Origin: Cenococcum geophilum 1.58 | Lineage: Eukaryota; Ascomycota; Dothideomycetes; Gloniales; Gloniaceae | Reading direction: 5' to 3' | Assembly: GCA_001692895.1 (NCBI GenBank) | Contig: KV748193.1 | Coordinates: 1,240,001-1,304,000, forward strand | DNA: 64,000 nt | Shown here: in pieces, positions 1 through 11,700 of the stretch | How positions within the stretch are numbered: position 1 is the first letter of the stretch | Layout of the letters: the number at the start of each line of letters is the position of its first letter | Made by a program: the position numbers and the translations under genes | The notes under the pieces: model-generated | What the model was told of the DNA's origin: nothing | Database searches by the model: none | Seen by the model: only the letters and a program-made list of their open reading frames with translations

Positions 1-385
1 ATGGGCTAGGTGTATAGGAAATGTAAAGATAGTAGTTAATAACGTAAATAATAACTAGTAGAGTAGTTGCCTAATAGATTAACTCTAATTATATTCTAAG
101 AATTACTATAAGGAAGGAACTATCTAGGTAGGGACTAAGGGTCCTTAAATACACAACTGTACTCCTATAAAATCCTTCTTGTACGTAATATACATCTTAT
201 ACATAAGGTACATAAGTTCCCTTTATTCCTCGCGTTCCTTACGTAGCACCTTATGTAACCTTAGCTACCATTCCTCGTCACATAGTTCCACGGGTTCCAT
301 CCTAGACCGTGCTTATATTAACTAACTAGCTTCTTCCGACTCCTCTCCAAGTAGTCGTAACATCGTACTTAAAGCGTCCGTAACA
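1..385 (-). mobile_element. LTR of the gypsy-A family, cut by the window start
   Basis: The reverse complement of this stretch matches the 422-bp LTRs at 29655-30076 and 37252-37673 nearly end to end, from the TGTTACGGACG start (at 385) to about LTR position 385. The remaining ~37 bases lie outside the window. The DNA just beyond 385 does not resemble the purine tract found before the gypsy-A 3' LTR. This is therefore either a solo LTR or the 5' LTR of an element running off to the left. Confidence 0.85.
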
Positions 386-1254
386 CTAAAGCTCTAGCAA
401 AGTAGATTACGTTAGGTAGTAGATAGGGAGTACCTCTTCCTTATTACATTTGTAGCAGCTTAATATTAAGCAGCTCTCTCCTTATATTAATTAACGATTT
501 CAATCCACTAATCCATCGCAATCGCCTAATTATTACTTCGTATTTTGGTCCCTAATTCTACTTTATAAAGCTAGGCGCGTTAAGTAGCCTCTATAGTCTT
601 TATATTTAAGGTAGTAGATTAGGAGGAGTAACTATAACCTATCTAAGCACTTAACTGGCCTACTACCGTAGTAAAGAACTTCGTCTAGCCTTTACTATAT
701 TGCTCCCCTAAATTAATATAGATTTAGGCAAGAATAAGCTTCTTATAATTACTTAAAGGCTTACCCCTAGGGGCGGCAGAAGCTTAAGCTCCTACCTTTG
801 GGGTGAAGCTTACTTGAGAGCTTTAAGCATTTTGCGATGCTGCTTCTAGTAATAGAGAAAGAGGCGCCATTATTAAAGCCCTTAATTGCGACCACAAGAG
901 CATTATAGATTGTTAATTTTAGCGGGCATATGCATCTATATTAATGGCGGTTAGGTCTGCTATAGTGTCGCTTATAATATTAACTAATTTGCTCTCTTAG
1001 GATATGGTAAGAAAAGGTCCTATAAGAGACGTCGCTTAATCGCAGGTGTACTAGAGCCTACTATAGGTATAGTAGAAGCTCCGGTAGAGGTTATATAGCT
1101 TATAGGTATATTAAAAAGGGTGTCTTTAAAAGGAATAAGCTGTAAAGGTAACCTAGGGGAGGATCGGGTTACTAGTAGCTTAAAAAAAAGATTAATAGTT
1201 CTGGTAAATATATAGTTAGAATCCTTCTTATAATCGTCCTGCTCCTCCTTAGGC
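386..1254. other. AT-rich RIP-degraded DNA, no recognisable gene
   Basis: Stops are dense in all six frames and TA dinucleotides are common, as in the other RIP-mutated blocks of this window. I could not assign it to a transposon family. It is the left flank of the non-LTR insertion at 1266-3372 and was continuous with 3385 onward before that insertion. Confidence 0.6.
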
Positions 1255-1266
1255 TTAGAACTCTCT
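1255..1266. repeat. Target-site duplication, left copy (TTAGAACTCTCT)
   Basis: Identical to 3373-3384. It abuts the T-run that marks the poly-A end of the minus-strand LINE. The last T could belong to either. Confidence 0.8.
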
Positions 1267-3372
1267 TTTTTTTTTTTTTTTTTTTTTTTTAGGTCCGTTG
1301 TATTATACTACGTACAATACTGCGCATGCAGCCTCTAGGCTATGGCGCTATAGTTCTATATACATGAATCCTTTTTAGGCAGCTTAATATGTACTAGTAG
1401 CTATGTCCTAGTAGTTTATAAACCCCTAAGGGTTTATAGCTCCTTAATAAAATACTAAGGTGCTGCAACTACTAGGGAATAAGAAAACGGTAGGAAAAAC
1501 CATAGGAAATCCTAACACCTGTCCCTGTCCTTTTGCGATTTATTTCTGTCCTTTTGCTCTCTAATATCTTTTTAAGAGCCTAGTAGGAGTTGCCTCCTTC
1601 TAGAATCCTATCTGTTTTATTCTTCCATAGAATCTCCATTACATACTAGTCTAGCTGCTTTAAGAGTCTCGTAGTCTTTACTATTAGCAAAGTGTTTTTC
1701 TTTACAATTAATGCAAAGAGGGGTGGTATGCTGGCAAGGTTTGCCTGTTATTATACAGGTAGAACAGGAATGGTCTTTAGATAAATGTGCAGCTGCACAG
1801 TATCTACAGGCTCTAGTAGAGCACCTGTCTCCTATATGGCCAAATTTTTGGCAGCTCGTACACTGCGTAGTAGGAGAGACTTCGAGGTATTTTACTACCT
1901 TAGTAGCTGTACCTGCAATTGATATCTCTTTTTGCTTAAGGATTTCTTGTCTTTTTTCTTCGTTCTCTATAGTAAAAACTATAGAGCCAAATCTGGTCTG
2001 TGGATTGTGTCTTTTTTCACTAGATAAGATTCATCTAGGTAGTCCTTGTATCCTTATAGGATTAAAGGTCTTAATTTCTTCTTTTAGAAGCTTAGAGCCT
2101 CCTTCTCCTAGGAAAGGTAGGGTAGGAACCCCATGGGCTATAATTTGAACCCATGGTTCTAGTTTTTATTCTCTTTGAAAGGTAAAGCAGTTATGCCATA
2201 TTTCCTTATATTTGACTAGGAAATCTACATTATACTCTTCTGTAGTTGTAAGAAGGATGTTTTGTTTTCCTTTAGTTCTTCCTATAGACCCTAGAACTGG
2301 CTTTTTTACTTGCAGTTTTAATGCAAATAGTTGATTGACTTTGTTTCGTATAGAGAAAGTATCTAGAGGTTNGTCCTTTTGGTCTGTAATAAGGACTAGC
2401 TTCCTTTCTTGTAGCTGCTTTTTCTTATTTCTAGTAGAAGTAGAAAGGGTAGGAGATGGTATTGGTAAGGAGGGTAGAGGGGACGAGGAAGGGAGGTTCT
2501 TCTTTAGTCTCTCTGCGTAGGTTTCCTTAGTAGGAGCTACCTCCTTACGGAGAGCTCTTACTTCTTCGACTAATCCTTGTAGGATATCTTTTGCCTTTTC
2601 TTTTCCTTCCATAAAGGGATTTTCTCCTGCTAGAATACTCCGTGTATAGTCCTCTAGCTGTTTAACTTGTTCTTTTTCTTCTTCTTTTTCTTCTTCTTCT
2701 AGCCCTTTATAGGCCTGTATTAGGCTTTCTAGGGCCTTTTGTAGGTGTTATTTAGGAGAAAGGGGAGGGAAAGATATACTAGGTATCCCAGCCGTAAAAG
2801 TCATTAATTTTGTTGTCTTTTTTGCAGGTTTTTGGTTTTCTTTTTCAGTAGAAGACTGAGGATGTCCTCTTTTTTCTCCTGTCCCAAATAGGCCAGGAGA
2901 AGGAGAAGGGGCAGAAAAAGTGAATGTAGTCGTAGACTCATTATCACTTATTTCTATAGGAGGTTTTTTTTTATGCCTATTAGACTTTGGCATCTTATAG
3001 GGGGGTTTCCTAGTTTTTACTATCCTTATACCCTTTCTCCTTACTAATCCTACTAGAAGATTTCTGGGGAGATTAGGCTAAAAGGCAGTAGAAAGACTAG
3101 CCCCTATTAGTGTTGGTATTGGTATTGGTGGTAGTGGTAGTAGTTTTGGTGTTCCTGTCTGTGCCTCGTTTACAAGCTAGGACCACCCCTAGAGAAAATT
3201 TTCTGTTGGGATAAGGGGGTAAAATGACAAATAAATCCACCTCTAGCTCGCTAGGCAGTAGGAGTTAGGTCTTGAAACTTGGAAAATCGATTGTTTTTGA
3301 TGGTAAGATGGGTATGCGTAAGTTTTGAAGTGTGGCGCTACCTTTTGGTAAGGTTGCATGTGTGGTGAATGG
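1266..3372 (-). mobile_element. ORF1-only non-LTR (LINE, Tad1-like) insertion with poly-A tail and TSD
   Basis: Read on the minus strand the element has a ~380-bp leader (3372-2994), a 458-codon gag-like ORF1 (2993-1617), a ~326-bp 3' region and a 25-nt poly-A tail (T-run 1266-1290). It is bounded by the direct repeat TTAGAACTCTCT at 1255-1266 and 3373-3384, so both ends of the insertion are present. No endonuclease or reverse-transcriptase coding is visible; ORF1 is followed almost directly by the tail region. It is far less mutated than its AT-rich surroundings, with only three in-frame stops. It is either a non-autonomous element moved by another LINE's ORF2, or a LINE that lost ORF2 by internal deletion before or after insertion. 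Confidence 0.8.
1617..2993 (-). pseudogene. LINE ORF1 (gag-like, triple zinc knuckle), three in-frame stops
   Basis: One frame runs from the ATG at 2993 to TAA at 1617-1619 (459 codons including stop). It is broken by stops at 2748-2750, 2166-2168 and near 2030, each explicable by C-to-T change of CAA or CGA. The N-terminal ~80 residues are Ser/Pro/Lys-rich, followed by an acidic, charged (probably coiled-coil) segment. The middle carries the ORF1 core seen in fungal Tad-type elements (a VNQLFALKLQ segment, then a GNIVLTT-like stretch and DFLVKYKEIW). The C-terminus has clustered zinc knuckles: CTSCQKFGHIGDRC, CRYCAAAHLSKDHSC and a partial CINCKEKHFA. The product would be an RNA-binding nucleocapsid-like protein. 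One ambiguous base lies at 2373. Confidence 0.82.
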
Positions 3373-3384
3373 TTAGAACTCTCT
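3373..3384. repeat. Target-site duplication, right copy (TTAGAACTCTCT)
   Basis: Identical to 1255-1266. It marks the 5' end of the LINE insertion at 3372. Confidence 0.8.
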
Positions 3385-4900
3385 TATTTAGTATATACTA
3401 ACTTAGAGTCATTTTCTAAACTTAGATAACTTTAAGGAGGCGTACTCTCTAGCTTATTACTACTTCTATGAAGTATAAAGGGGAAAGAAGGGAACTAGGC
3501 AAGGAAGTTGGCTTATAGGATCCTACTAATAAGGAGGGTGATATTGTAGTTAGTTTGCCCTAAGATCTAATTAAATACCTATTAGCTAGCCTAAAAGAAG
3601 AGTAATTAAATACGAGTTAAGGCTTCCAAATTGTTAATTATAAGGTTAATATACACCTATTTAGTAAAGGGAGGGCTAAGTGAGCAAGATCTTAGTAGAG
3701 AGTAATTACCTAGGCAAATCGCAATCTCTTCCTTAGTACTTAGATTAATATGCTTAACGCCACCGCCTCTAAATAGGCTCCCTATTTAAGCTGGTGCTTA
3801 ATTAACCTAATAGCGATCGCCGGCGTTACTTATTAAAGAGTCCTCCCTTATAAGATTAATAAAGAAGCCAGGTAGATATTATATAGGTGGGGGTGAAGGC
3901 ATAGGCGTAGGCACAGGCGTCGGCTTATTAATTGGTACTAGAGAAGTCGCGACTTCTATAGGTAACCAAGGAGCTTTAGGATCTTTATTATATGCGAGGA
4001 TTATATTAATTAAAGTAAATAACTAAGTAGGAAGCTGCTAATTGGGGTGTATAAAAGGCTTATAAGGAATCTAAGAAGAAGGTATGTTAATAAGAAATAA
4101 AATATAAGGTATATTTAACTTATATATACGCGACCACCTCCTCCTAAATTACTACTTAATACAATCGCAACCACCTGGCCTTTAGCTCTACCTTTTTATA
4201 ATTACCAAGTATAAAGCATTCTGACTTCCGCGAAGCCTCTATCACATCACTAAAGCCGTCAATAGTATAGCTAATGAATATCTTCACGATAGACAGAGTC
4301 TTAAGAGGGTATACTAAGGCAGATATATCGCAGCGCCTACCACCCCCTTTTACTTCTTATCATCGACCTCTAATTATAAAGCATTTCGACTTCCGCAAAG
4401 CCTCTATTACATCACTAAAGCTATCAACAGTATAGCCAACAAATATCCTCACGATAGACGGAGTCTTAAGAGGGTGTACTAAGGCCGATGCATCACAGCG
4501 CCTACTACCTCCTTTTGCTCCTCATCATCAACCTCCGATTTCGCACACCCTAGGGGTATAATAGGATTTTAGTGCGGCGTAATTGTGATCTAGGCTTCAA
4601 AGGCGTCGCAGATGTAATTTAAGAGTAAGCACTTAGTGGGCGCGATTGTGCGAGGCTTTGGATAAAGGCAAGGCGTATATGCAAGTAGGTGGTGATTGTT
4701 AGGGTATAAGAGCTTTAAGAGCTTTAAAAGCTTTAAAGTCGGCGACGTTAAATTAAGAGCCTTAGTCATTAAGATCTAACTACAAGCGGCTGTTAAAGTC
4801 AATATTGAACTCGTCAATATTACGGTTGACGATCCTCGGACCTGACCCCCTAATTGGGCCTAGATTGTGGCGATGCACGCCAAAATAGCGTTAATATTGA
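3385..4900. other. AT-rich RIP-degraded DNA up to the gene block
   Basis: No coding frame survives. Apart from the tandem duplication at 4211-4540 I see no structure. Composition moves toward gene-like values from about 4.8-4.9 kb, just downstream of the carboxylesterase stop codon. Confidence 0.55.
4211..4540. repeat. Two-copy tandem repeat, about 165-bp unit
   Basis: Unit 1 starts at 4211 (ATAAAGCATTCTGACTTCCG) and unit 2 at 4376 (ATAAAGCATTTCGACTTCCG). They align across their length, including a shared GATAGACxGAGTCTTAAGAGG block. Many of the differences are transitions, as expected from RIP of duplicated DNA. Confidence 0.7.
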
Positions 4901-5033
4901 GTTATATTTTCGTGCGAAAGGCTCCTACTGTTTCTGGAAACGAACCAGTGCTGGCTTAAGTTTTAGTACATACATATAGAAACAATTAAAGTATAATTTC
5001 TTCTCTCATACCCCCTCGGCGGCCCTCCTTATC

Positions 5034-7120
5034 TTAATACCACAGCGCTTGATTCCACAGCAACGTCCTCTTCGTCGCTAGATCATCGGTACTCAGATAG
5101 AAAGTATCATTGAACACCATTTGGATCCCCGGACTAGGCAGAAGAGTTGTGGAGTTCACGTTTACCAAGGCGGTAGATTCTGTCGAGTTCCCGGCTGAGT
5201 TATATTTAGGCCAGTACAGCTTGTCGCTGCTCCACTTCGTATTCGGATTTCCGGTCAGAACGAACGACATTAGGTACTTCTGCATCATGACCTGCGGAGA
5301 CGAGTCAATGGAGTTATTATGGAGAAAAGGAGGACTATTGTAGTAAAAGAAATGATAAATCTGAGAGGGAATATGGAATGCTTGGACGACAGTACGTACA
5401 GCAATAGTTGCGTTGACGGAGGTACTGCCGCCGCTCATACCACCGCCTGGCGGACCGGTAGTGGAGTTTGAGCTTGAGTTTGAGCTTGAGTTTCCGGCGC
5501 CTCCGGTGGAGATGGTTGAGGAGAGCGTGTATGTGCTATACCCTGTTGATCATTATGGTTAGCCAAGACCCGGTTTATTGGCTAAAAAATGGAGAGGCTA
5601 AAAGCAGTGGTCCTTACAGTAATAGCTCTGGTCCGTCCCATGAGTGGCAGCGCCCAACGCGACCATAGCATTCCATGTATTGTTGTCAAGAGCCTGAGTA
5701 ACTGCCAAATTGTGTGCAACCAGATCGAACGACTGTTTCATGTCGGAGAAGCGCAAGCCTGGGCTGGAGTAATCGGACTCGGGGTACAGTTCCAGAAGCT
5801 CATTGATAATGTCATCGGTGATGGCCGGGAAGAAAATTCGCAGGTACGTGGACACATCCTCCGTGGTGTTGACGCCTGACCATGCCGCACTGTTGGCTTC
5901 GTGCTGCTCATGAGTGATCACCAGGGGCCCGCTGAAGTTAAACCGTTTTTGGTAGAGGCTGGCTTCGTCTGATCATCTACTATTAGACAGCTGGATTGCA
6001 AGACAAAAGAGCTAGATTAGGATCTTACAGGTGTCGGCTACAAAGTCACCATCAACACGGGGCTGGAACTGGTAGGTGTACGTGTCGACAATGTCGGTAG
6101 CTGCGTTAGCTAGAGTGGTGAAGTTTACTTTGCGCATGCAGTCTAAATGGCCACCGTCACAGCTGACCGCGGCGGAGACGTTCTGCCAGAATTGCTGGAC
6201 ATTAAATTACGTTAGGTAAGCTACTTTCAGAGATATTTTGTGCAGTAAGGATCTTACCTCTGCATGATGGTGGCCGGCGCCCGGCACGAATCCTGGAGAC
6301 ATGACATATGCACGGTCGAAGAGCTGCTCTGCATGGCCGGCAAATCGCTTGGAAAACGCGTTAGCGAGGGCCTTTACCAAACCCCGGAGGGGGATGACAT
6401 ACAGTCAATTGGAATAAGGTTTGAGAAGCTCCAGCAGAAAAGCCAACGGCGGTAATCCGATCAGGATCACCACCAAACGCATTGATGTACTTTTTGGTCC
6501 ACTGGAAAGCTTGCTGTACATCCCAAAGGGCTGTGTTAGATGTCCCACCTATGCTCATAAACGTAAGCTCGCTGATGGTCTGAAATGACCAAGCTGGGCG
6601 TACCTTCGTGCGAAAATGTAGGGCCGTTGGCCAGGCCCGTCATACCAAGTCTGTAATTGTACGCAACAAAGACAAACTCGGTGCTTAAGTTAAACAGACC
6701 TTCAGGGGTGTTTTGCGATTTGCTACCGCCGGTGAATCCGCCTCCATAAGTCCAAACCATAACCGGGAGTTTCTTTCCTTGGCTGTTTGCAGGAGCCCAG
6801 ATGTNCATGTAGAGGCAGTCCTCCGAGGAAGCGCAATCGACATCCTCATCGGCTAAGGAGCCATTATTGACAACCGTCTCTACTGGTGGCCATTGAGGTT
6901 TCGCCCAACGGAGGTCGCCGGTGGGTACTGCAGCAAAGCGGACATTTTGGTATTTGTAAAACCCAATGGAAGCATTCCCAGCTGCAGCGATGACAGTGCA
7001 GTAGTCGAGGGTGACGGAGGGCGTTGATGAGCTTGACACTATCGTAGGTGTGGGTGTCTGGGGCCTGGCGGACACCATAGAAGCTGCCAGCGGCAGCAGA
7101 AGCGCAGCGTGCCACCGCAT
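5034..7120 (-). CDS. Secreted type-B carboxylesterase/lipase (alpha/beta hydrolase)
   Basis: Six exons read on the minus strand: 7120-6604, 6548-6403, 6347-6258, 6194-6029, 5968-5618 and 5542-5034. The five introns are GT-AG (55, 55, 63, 60 and 75 bp) and the joined frame is 592 codons plus stop. The ATG at 7120 opens a hydrophobic signal peptide (LLLPLAASMVSA), so the enzyme is probably secreted. Family landmarks: SEDCLYM near residue 105, an oxyanion-hole segment YGGGFTGG, a nucleophile elbow GFSAG with Ser about 210 spanning the end of the core GGDP block, a His motif (ATHGTDQSYYW) in exon 5, and the C-terminal TGNPNTKW...YWPKY block. Family members usually have GESAG and HGGGF; both changed positions are noted as odd. 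A Ser/Asn/Gly-rich insert from a 12-bp DNA repeat (about 5464-5493) follows the His motif. One ambiguous base at 6805 leaves one residue unknown. Natural substrate not inferable. Confidence 0.9.
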
Positions 7121-8726
7121 CTTTCCAAGCAAGCGATTGTAAAGGTTAAAAAAGGAAATTGAAGTGATGGGGCTGGTGCAGAAAGAAACAAAACGAAAGG
7201 AATGACGATCACTTGAATATAAATACTACGCGTTTGAAGAACTAGGAATTTGCCATCCCAGCGGCCCGGGTGACGTACTTTTCAAGGCGAAGCATTGCGC
7301 TTAGTGGAAAGGAAAACAGACATCTAGATAGAGATCCGTGTAACGAACAGGAAGTTTTGAGTGCATTGAACAACTATCCTCATATTGTGGACGGAGATTA
7401 CGTACTGTGGTGGGAAATTGAGCTTGTGGAATTCTCCTTAATACCTGGCTATACAGAAAGCGCTGACGCGGCTCTAGCACGGCGGAAAGTGTATAAATAG
7501 TAATTCATAGTAGGAAGCCAAGAGATTTTGTTTCTCTGATGCCTGCAGAAGATACGGTTAAGAATTTCTTCCCATGACCCTCTATCACAGCACAAAAGTG
7601 CTTTGAGCGTGAGACATATCACTGTTGGGAAGACAGTTCTCGCACAAGCAAGGATGAAGGGATCTGGCACTTCAAAGCGTAGGCGGTATTTTGCCTGGTT
7701 GAACAGTTTTGCGATACGTAGATTTCACCTGGCACTCCCGCGTACGTACCCCATGACGAATTCACGAGTACTCTCTGGGTTTAGTATACGGGGCATGTTC
7801 ACAAATTGTGGAAGAACATCGGGAAGTTGGAGGTGGAGCTGTGGGGCATGTGGGGGACGCTTGACGAAGTGCCGACATCTCCATCAACAACTTCCAATCT
7901 GCATCCACCGCTCCAAACTCTGTCGAATTCTAATGTCTCCATTGCAATTTTTCTAGTTCCTCGACAACACACCCTCTGTATCAAGCACAGTTTTCGTGAC
8001 TCATGAACGAAATGCAACGCATCACGCTTCTCGCGTTCTTTCGTGACCAATGTTTCCTCCAACACCAATGAAACTAAAGGAGCGAGCGCAATATTTCAAG
8101 GCAGAGCGGCAGCAACTTCATGCTCTTCAATTATCGCCTCTTCCTTTCTTTTTGCTCATGCGTATTGAGCGTGATTTATGCTGGCTTCGGAGGCAATGTG
8201 TGGTGGAGAGGCGCAAAGCGGAGGCAAAAAAGGGGATCGTTACATGCTCGTGATGTCGTCCGGTTCAAATAGAGACAGTGACTTAGTTTGGAAGCATCGC
8301 TCGGACGGATGGCCAGACTAATCTTGCCATATAGAAGAATTAGGTCAGAGTGCAATATAATATGGTCAGCTCATAGGGCTATTTAACTCCGAGCAAGTCG
8401 GGCTAGTTTACTTCGATGGATGCTTTGGCCTGGCTGCGATGCTTAGCGAGACGGTTTAGACGCTAGACTTCGAGTATCTCAACCTTGAGAGGCCGCCGGT
8501 ATGCTTCTCCCTAGCTCTAGAAACTTAATCGAGACGTCGCCTGCGATGTGAAGACGCGACTGGTAGCCTTATCGATAAGGTGCATCACATGCAGCTGTTC
8601 AGCCTTGCTGCGACCCCTCGGCCTGGGACGCTCTCCCTTCAGCTCTTCTACCTACACAATGCCACCGTCCTCTCTCCCTACTGCTCTTCTATACGCATCT
8701 GCCGTCTGTGTCGACTTCGTCCCGAC
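7121..8726. other. Divergent intergenic region, carboxylesterase / STAND gene
   Basis: About 1.6 kb shared upstream DNA of two divergently transcribed genes. Several short frames occur, but none has a recognisable domain or plausible gene structure. No RNA gene or repeat was seen. Confidence 0.5.
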
Positions 8727-11700
8727 ATGGACCCGCTTAGTACCACAGCTAGCATTATAGCCACTCTTCAGCTCTCGAGCAAGGTCGTTGGGTATTTAAC
8801 CGACGTCAAAGATGCCTCGAAAGAGCGCGCAAAGTGCGCTATTGAGGCCTCGAACCTGCACAGTCTCCTTCTTAATCTGAGGTTCCGCCTCGAGGAGGGA
8901 AGTGCAGAGCCACCGTGGTATACCGCCGTCCGAGCCCTTGCAGTCGAGAACGGGCCGCTCGACCAGTTCAAGCAAGCGCTAGAAACGCTACAGACGAAGA
9001 TGACGTATGGAGGTCAACTAAAGAGGGTTGGCGAAGCGCTGGTGTGGAAGTTTAAGAAGGAGGAGGTTGCTAGCATATTGGATCAAATGGAGCGTTTGAA
9101 GTCGCTAGTAGAGATTGCGTTACAGATGGACCACTTGTAAGCGGCATACTAGCACTGCAGGGCGACACTGCTTACATGTACAACAAGCAAACTCTCCCAA
9201 GCTATTAAAGACGACACTCAAGCCATCAAAGACGACATCAACTCCGTTCGGATACACGTAGACGACGCGAAGCACCGCAGGCTTCTGGAATGGGTATCGC
9301 CTACAGATTACCCAGCTCAACAATCCGACATCATAAAGCGCAGACAGGAAGGAACAGGCCAGTGGTTTCTGGACGCGGATGAGGTAGCAAAGTGGCTTAG
9401 CGAAGCCAAGGCAACTCTTTTCTGCCCAGGAATCCCAGGAGCTGGCAAGATCATAGTAGCGGCCATCGCGATCGATCACCTATTGAAGTCAGTGCAGAAC
9501 AGCTCACATGGAGTTGCGTATGTGTACTGCAACTACAAAGCTCAGAAGGAGCAGGATGCTTCTAGTATGCTGGCAGCCATCCTCAAGCAGTTAGTGCAGG
9601 CTCGGCCATCGATCATAGAGCCCGTGGAACGATTGCATCAGCAACATACTGGCCAAGGAACTCGGCCATCGCTTGATGAGATCTCTAGCGCACTGCGAGA
9701 TGTGCTTGTACATTACCCTACTGTCCATATTGTGATCGATGCTTTAGATGAGTGTCGAGACACTGACGGTGCTCGGCGTCAGTTTCTGGCTAGACTCCGA
9801 GAGTTACAGGCCGGACGAGACATTCGTCTTATGGCTACCTCGCGTTTCATACCGGAAATCGTAGACGAGTTTAGAGAAGCACTGAGGCTGGAGGTGCAAG
9901 CGAGTGAGGAGGACGTGAAGCGCTTCGTGGTTGGCCAAACATATCGACTGCCTAAATGCATTCAGCGCGACTCTGCGCTACAGAACATGGTGCAAGACAA
10001 GATTGTGGAGGCGGTAGGCGGCATGTATGCCTCTTGTTCAGCTTGGTGAAGCGATATAGACTTACACGTACCAAGGTTTCTTCTCGCTCGCTTACACACG
10101 GATTCACTGTTAGATAAGAGAAAGCCAAAGGAGGTCAAGTCGACTTTAGCCAGACTCTCAAAAGGCTCGGCCACGCTCGACGACGCGTATGGAGACGCTC
10201 TTCAGAGAATCGAAGGCCAGCTGGGCGATGATTACAAACTAGCCAAGAAAGTCCTATCGTGGATTACGTTTGCGAAGAGGCCGCTCACCACGGCTGAGAT
10301 ATGCTGTGCTTTGGCAGTAGAGCCGGAGGAGGCGGAGCTTGACCCGGAGAATATACCCGACGTCGATGACCTGGTGTCCGTATGCGCTGGCCTTGTCGTT
10401 GTCGATCAAGAAAGCGCTGTTATCCGTCTCGTGCACTACACTACACAAGAATACTTCGAGCGTATCAGAGATACGTGGAATCCAGATGCTCAGCTGCACA
10501 TTGCCTCAACGTGTCTCACCTACTTGTCGTTCGGCGTATTCAAAAGTGGTAGCTGTTCCTCTGACAAAGAGTTTAAAGAGAGGCTTCGGGGAAGCAAATT
10601 CCTAGACTATGCTGCGAAGTACTGGGGAGAGCATGCAACAACGGTTGAAGGCAAGGTGTGTGAGCTAGCCTGCTCGTTTCTATTTCAAGTCGAGTTGGTT
10701 TCATGCGCTGTCCAGGTATTTTTAGTTCCGAATCATTGGTATCAGAATTATAGCCAAGAATATCCTAAGAGCACTACAGGATTACATCTTGCGGCACGAT
10801 TTGGGTTGTCAATTGTATCAGCGGCCATGATCCCAAGTCAAGTACGAGAGATAGCGATTGCTTTAGAAAAGAGGGACAGTAACGGCCAAACTCCATTACA
10901 CCTCGCGGCAAGATATGGACATCACAAAATGGCGGTGCTGCTGCTGGACAAGGGCGCCGACGTCAACGCGCAGGATAGAGACTACGGCAACGCACTCTAC
11001 GCGGCTTCATGCCGAGGCCACGAGCAGGTCGTGAGGCTGCTGGTCGACAAGGGCGCCGACGTCAGCGCGCAGGGTGGAGTCTACGGCAACGCACTCCAGG
11101 CGGCTTCAGAAGGAGGGCACAGCAGGTCGTGAGGCTGCTGGTCGACAAGGGCGCCGACGTCAGCGCGCAGGGTGGAGTCTACGGCAACGCACTCCAGGCG
11201 GCTTCAGAAGGAGGCCACCAAGCAGGTCGTGAGGCTGCTGGTCGACAAGGGCGGCCGACGTCAGCGCGCAGGGTGGAGTCTACGGCAACGCCACTCCAGG
11301 GGGCTTCAGAAGGAGCCACGAGCAGGTCGTGAGGCTGCTGGTCGACAAGGGCGCCGACCGTCAACGCGCCAGGGTGGAGTCTACGGCAACGCACTCTACG
11401 CGGCTTCATGCGGAGGGCCACGAGCAGGTCGTGAGGCTGCTGGTCGACAAGGGCGCCGACGTCAACGCGCAGGGTGGACGCTACGGCAACGCACTCCAGG
11501 CGGCTTCATGCGGAGGCCACGAGCAGGTCGTGAGGCTGCTGGTCGACAAGGCGCCGACGTCAACGCAGGGTGGACAATACGGCAACGCACTCCAGGCGGC
11601 TTCATGCCGAGGCCACGAGCAGGTCGTGAGGCTGCTGTCGACAAGGGCGCCGACGTTAACGCGCAGGGTGGACAATACGGCAACGCACTCCAGGCGGCTT

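Noticed and set aside
1711..2148. Plus-strand 145-codon ORF
   Set aside because: Antisense of the LINE ORF1 zinc-knuckle region, which is clearly coding on the minus strand.
7270..8253. Short ORFs between carboxylesterase and NLR
   Set aside because: No family resemblance and no plausible exon joins.
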